Of a stretch of DNA of 45,362 bases, positions 43,301-45,362 are shown one piece after another. The notes below the pieces were generated by a model. It saw only the letters and a program-made list of their open reading frames with translations, searched no databases and had not been told where the DNA came from. The translations under genes were made by a program, and so were the position numbers. The DNA lies in contig WMKJ01000104.1 of assembly GCA_009733715.1 (NCBI GenBank), positions 1 to 45,362 of the forward strand. Reading direction: 5' to 3'. Source of the DNA: Herpomyces periplanetae (taxonomy: Eukaryota; Ascomycota; Laboulbeniomycetes; Herpomycetales; Herpomycetaceae). Every line of letters begins with the position of its first letter. Positions within the stretch are counted from its first letter, which is position 1.

Positions 43301-45362
43301 AATTCCGTTTCCGTACGCATCATCCATAATAAATGTTCATCCAGACATATACTTCCGTTAAATTCTTCTAATTCATTCAACTCTAACCTAAGTATTTCGA
43401 AGCGCTTGGCCAATTTGGTAAATTGCGTAATTTCTTTCTCGCTTTCAATATTCCCTAGCCTAGCTTGGCCATCAATTAATTCAATGGTCACCCTTAAGAG
43501 TGGTCCCAAAATCCGAACTATCCTGACTCGGTTATTCCATTTAACTTCCTCCATCACTTGAATCTCATCGCTACGAGCAATTGCTTCTAGTTTTTTGACC
43601 ATTTTCTGTACGTCACACCAACAATTCAACATCCAAGCAAGGGCGGTTCGCGCCTCTATCATATGGTGCAACCCACTTTCCAGTATATTGATCGCCCGAT
43701 TTACTTCATCGCTCGTTAAATCCTTCGAATGTCCACTTATTGACTCTCGCACCATTTCAAGATTGTAAACGAACCGTAAGAAATCTCTCTCGTACTCTTG
43801 AACGAGTTCACTTTCAAATTGCAGACTAGCAACCTCTCCAAATACCCGACCTCGACATTTTTGTTTCATGAAAGCCTCACTCCCAATGTTAATCCGGAAT
43901 CCCCACTGTCGTAACTGTTTGACGACTTCTTGAAAACTGCGTTTTTTAACTTGTTTCAAAGCACCCGCATTCTTATTATCTGTGTCTTTGGGCTCTCTTT
44001 TCTGTAATTCTTTAACTGTCGACACCAACTCTAAGCGATAAGCATCAAGATAATCCTTCTCAGCACTTATACTGGCGGATAACTGTTGCCGCCTGATGGT
44101 TTCTGCGGTTTTTTGAGCATTCACATACCGTTCTGCCCTGTTCATCATCTCTGGTACCATTCGTTCACAATAGTCTACCGCTTCACTTATCCTAATATTA
44201 TCACCACTCATATTTTTCCATCGTCCCCAGCTCGTATTCATGCACCCATTACCCTCCAGTTTGGGTGGTATGCCAAGTACAGTACTTACTGGTTGTACAA
44301 GTAATTTTCGATATTTTTTCACTAGTTTAACCAACTTCCGATGAGATGACTCGGCACTTTTTTGAAGACTAACAATATTCTTTTCTTTCCACGTTGCCAC
44401 ACGGAGAATCAGCATCATTTGCTTATCAAGGTCCCTTCGTCCATCTTCAAGTGTCTTTTTCACCGCTGGTACAAAACTTGAATAATATTTCACCGTGTTG
44501 TCTAAACACCATCCAATTTGTTGCATTTGCGGCACAGTTCTGCATAGCTTTGCTACATGCTGCTTAAACTGCATTAGCAGCTTAAGTCGATCGATAAACT
44601 GTCCAATACAAGTAAATCGCATGAACTCTTCTATTGTCACACCAATCTTGCCCATATCCTCTAAATTTTCTGACTTGCTCATCAGCATTGGTAATTCAAT
44701 TAAAGTTTCAAATGCAATAAACCACCAGAGCTTAGCATGATTGCGACACTTTTGCTCCTCAAAATCGAATATTCGACTCCATGATTCAAGTTCCATTTGC
44801 CTCCATGAAATTATCAAATGTGTAAGTTCGTTGAATTCATTATCAACTTTCAAGTCCCGGCTAGCAATTTCCTGCCAGTCATTCATAGCACAATGTACTT
44901 TTTCAGCCAAACCTAACGCTTTTTGTACAGGTTCACCCATTCCAAGATATTTACTATTTTCAATAAGTTGAAGTACATTGCGTGGAGTCTCATGTTCCGG
45001 GAATTCCTCTTGGATTTTTATGAACTGCTTCTCAATCCGACCAGCCAAGTCAATGTATCGCTTCATCTCTGTGAAACACGCATCTCGATAGTAATCGAAA
45101 TTTCCGTCCCCCTTCTTATATCCCACCTCTCGTTTTAGCTCCAGAGCAGAAATCTCTGAGTTAAGTTTTTTCAGTAACAAAGGATAACATTCTCTCTCCC
45201 AGTAACATTCATTTAATGATTCAGCGTCACCTGTAATAATCACCTCTTCCAAGTGATTCCAAATTGATAATAAGCATTCCTCAGAACTGCTCTCTTGTAA
45301 AAAGATGCTTGCATGCATTGATGCTGATTCTCCGTGTGGCAACGTGGAAAGAAAAGAATATT
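40327..45362 (-). CDS. MDN1: Midasin (Rea1/MDN1), C-terminal part; 5' end off right edge
   Basis: About 1,670 visible codons in one exon. Midasin is the giant AAA ATPase that strips Rsa4 and Ytm1 from pre-60S particles in the nucleus, using its MIDAS domain as the hook. Seen here: helical linker (LRVATWKEKN, then SHRKLVKLVKKYRKLL), a long Asp/Glu-rich region (43% of the way in), then the MIDAS domain with D-x-S-x-S at 40933-40950 (DVSRSM) and TFGKHVQTIKEF downstream. It ends with FPFPYYLILNNI..IPVKLSGMLRNCFSLLLDE, a conserved C-terminus. The AAA ring lies beyond the window. The final 15-20 codons at the right edge do not look like midasin and coincide with an inverted repeat, so the reading there may be an assembly artefact. 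Confidence 0.93.
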   Translation of the reverse strand, partial: YSFLSTLPHGESASMHASIFLQESSSEECLLSIWNHLEEVIITGDAESLNECYWERECYPLLLKKLNSEISALELKREVGYKKGDGNFDYYRDACFTEMKRYIDLAGRIEKQFIKIQEEFPEHETPRNVLQLIENSKYLGMGEPVQKALGLAEKVHCAMNDWQEIASRDLKVDNEFNELTHLIISWRQMELESWSRIFDFEEQKCRNHAKLWWFIAFETLIELPMLMSKSENLEDMGKIGVTIEEFMRFTCIGQFIDRLKLLMQFKQHVAKLCRTVPQMQQIGWCLDNTVKYYSSFVPAVKKTLEDGRRDLDKQMMLILRVATWKEKNIVSLQKSAESSHRKLVKLVKKYRKLLVQPVSTVLGIPPKLEGNGCMNTSWGRWKNMSGDNIRISEAVDYCERMVPEMMNRAERYVNAQKTAETIRRQQLSASISAEKDYLDAYRLELVSTVKELQKREPKDTDNKNAGALKQVKKRSFQEVVKQLRQWGFRINIGSEAFMKQKCRGRVFGEVASLQFESELVQEYERDFLRFVYNLEMVRESISGHSKDLTSDEVNRAINILESGLHHMIEARTALAWMLNCWCDVQKMVKKLEAIARSDEIQVMEEVKWNNRVRIVRILGPLLRVTIELIDGQARLGNIESEKEITQFTKLAKRFEILRLELNELEEFNGSICLDEHLLWMMRTETELEEFRKTILFMTTERRDLAYILRQLSRWTADVDSGTDNLKGKEDNLSGQMHQFVEVTDNILRGIQGALTELEQIGNKDDVKWLVYAQVRLIRAFERLQLKRFEEAFGVMLREIGMLSQTSRTFVKSLIVLLGPIWREYVNLSEVLLKRLLGMYGSEGKLLTFLAETLLSLLREGFCDSSKDSESYKESGKVESGVGLGDGDGQDAEDITKDISDEELLSELAEQDGTVQQKLDKEADDESDESGFDVGDKDLEGAWSDGFEESGSDSERDMNGDDSENDMDDELGSIGNNSDIDLDEKLWNDAGAAEKDNLQEKDLKDAGERGKDMEIVNERDCTMNDESESKCEEGRDEIENQIDEEDGEKDQEDKNDKSRVEEKALEFDDEMDIEEDQEDEENSHEMSEAESDKLGGGNAKNDQLDDKNGETGEMTMKEDLSEQESKDDEVNEEDLKVESSKEGIDRADEEKEEERVEGCLEVGAMTQGQLKYDSTNYGLRGSGGMENENENEMSGEAEEEREGGEAGGRGDDDGQKRSEEKGEEDKERKKQNKVKREPENDDENDERVKAWKNMNEMLKKWCDMAKVKKSEHYEQDRERELKEDDKFDYVENVDVEDKGICVRDEVSEPMEMEEEQKKEEEMEEVKEEEDDIRIGELKDEIVQDIQEIKRLVGDIEKQKDQDNDVNTDEEEDKPTDTVQDFTEPMEVDMGKRISKVVEDKDVEKYSRLLGEQLRIILGKNSAQKLKGDFRSGKRLNLKRIIGFIASGYRNDKIWQRRVGLEQRNYHTLLAIDVSRSMTEGNRDETTQWSVATVGKALQIAELQNFKILTFGKHVQTIKEFQEPFRVDVVNQLDFGHIETNMKEIIRYGLEELKMVRTQTSVSRGSTSWQLFFIFSDGVCDDHSYIQRLVRSAFRLRILIVFIIIDSCSTIHPLNDPLSILNLKCAKFNTERSEKFEMFWTNYLDTFPFPYYLILNNIADIPVKLSGMLRNCFSLLLDE
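44374..44417 (+). repeat. Left copy of a 44-bp perfect inverted repeat
   Basis: Identical to the reverse complement of 45319-45362. In the midasin reading this copy encodes the conserved MLILRVATWKEKNI segment, so it is the native one. Confidence 0.95.
45319..45362 (-). repeat. Right copy of the 44-bp inverted repeat, cut by the window edge
   Basis: 44 of 44 bases match the inverted left copy, up to the last base of the window, 901 bp away from it. Read as midasin it gives a stretch (FLSTLPHGES) unlike the family. It may extend past the edge. Confidence 0.95.

Noticed and set aside
1-45362. Search for transposons, LTR or other virus-derived elements, and CRISPR-like arrays
   Set aside because: No transposase, reverse transcriptase, integrase or capsid-like frame and no long terminal repeats seen. 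The retropepsin-like protein at 2601-4892 is a free-standing host gene without other element parts.

Overview
The window is nuclear DNA of a fungus or close fungal relative. It carries spliceosomal introns with GT..AG ends and TACTAAC-type branch sites, and fungal-type orthologues: Ipi1, Mrs6/REP, Mrp10/mS37, an Fmp46-like protein, an Asp f3-like peroxiredoxin, Sin1/Avo1 and midasin. Retained dynein roadblock, PRCC, an RBBP6-type RING protein and a ClC-3/Gef1-type CLC argue against Saccharomyces-type yeasts. The exact lineage cannot be fixed from the sequence. The DNA is AT-rich and has no recognisable transposon, retroelement, tRNA or rRNA.

Layout. 1-1128 (-): N-terminal part of a Ser-rich protein that runs off the left edge. 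2601-4892 (-): conserved fungal protein with an apparent non-catalytic retropepsin-like domain. 4893-8646: a 3.75 kb gene desert. 8647-9335 (+): Fmp46-like redox protein. 10172-11191 (+): orphan gene. 11.2-18.3 kb (-): a locus of large predicted secreted proteins of unknown function, with two intact members (619 and 835 aa) and a third fragment between them. 18936-19617 (-): small three-exon orphan. 19799-21244 (+): Ipi1. 21900-22684 (+): dynein light chain roadblock. 23295-24132 (+): peroxiredoxin. 24659-25103 (-): mS37. 25478-27700 (+): Rab escort protein. 28149-32414 (-): RING + Arg/Glu-rich protein. 33996-36280 (-): CLC. 36511-37725 (-): PRCC-like. 38109-40163 (+): Sin1. 40327 to right edge (-): C-terminal third of midasin.

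Most genes are housekeeping: Ipi1 and midasin in 60S ribosome assembly, mS37 in mitochondrial translation, PRCC and the RBBP6-type RING in nuclear RNA processing, REP and CLC in membrane traffic, Sin1 in TORC2. They form no operon-like unit. Several lie head to head over short gaps (small orphan/Ipi1, mS37/REP, PRCC/Sin1). I spliced the genes by hand from GT..AG sites and phase agreement. In every multi-exon model given as complete the exon lengths sum to a whole number of codons.

The most unusual content is the secreted tandem family at 12.4-18.3 kb: fast-evolving in appearance, with no recognised domain, yet sharing exon architecture and a small motif across the exon 2/3 junction. Also worth checking are a CLC with Gln at the proton-glutamate position, an RBBP6-type RING protein without DWNN or zinc knuckle, and a perfect 44-bp inverted repeat cut by the right edge inside midasin.
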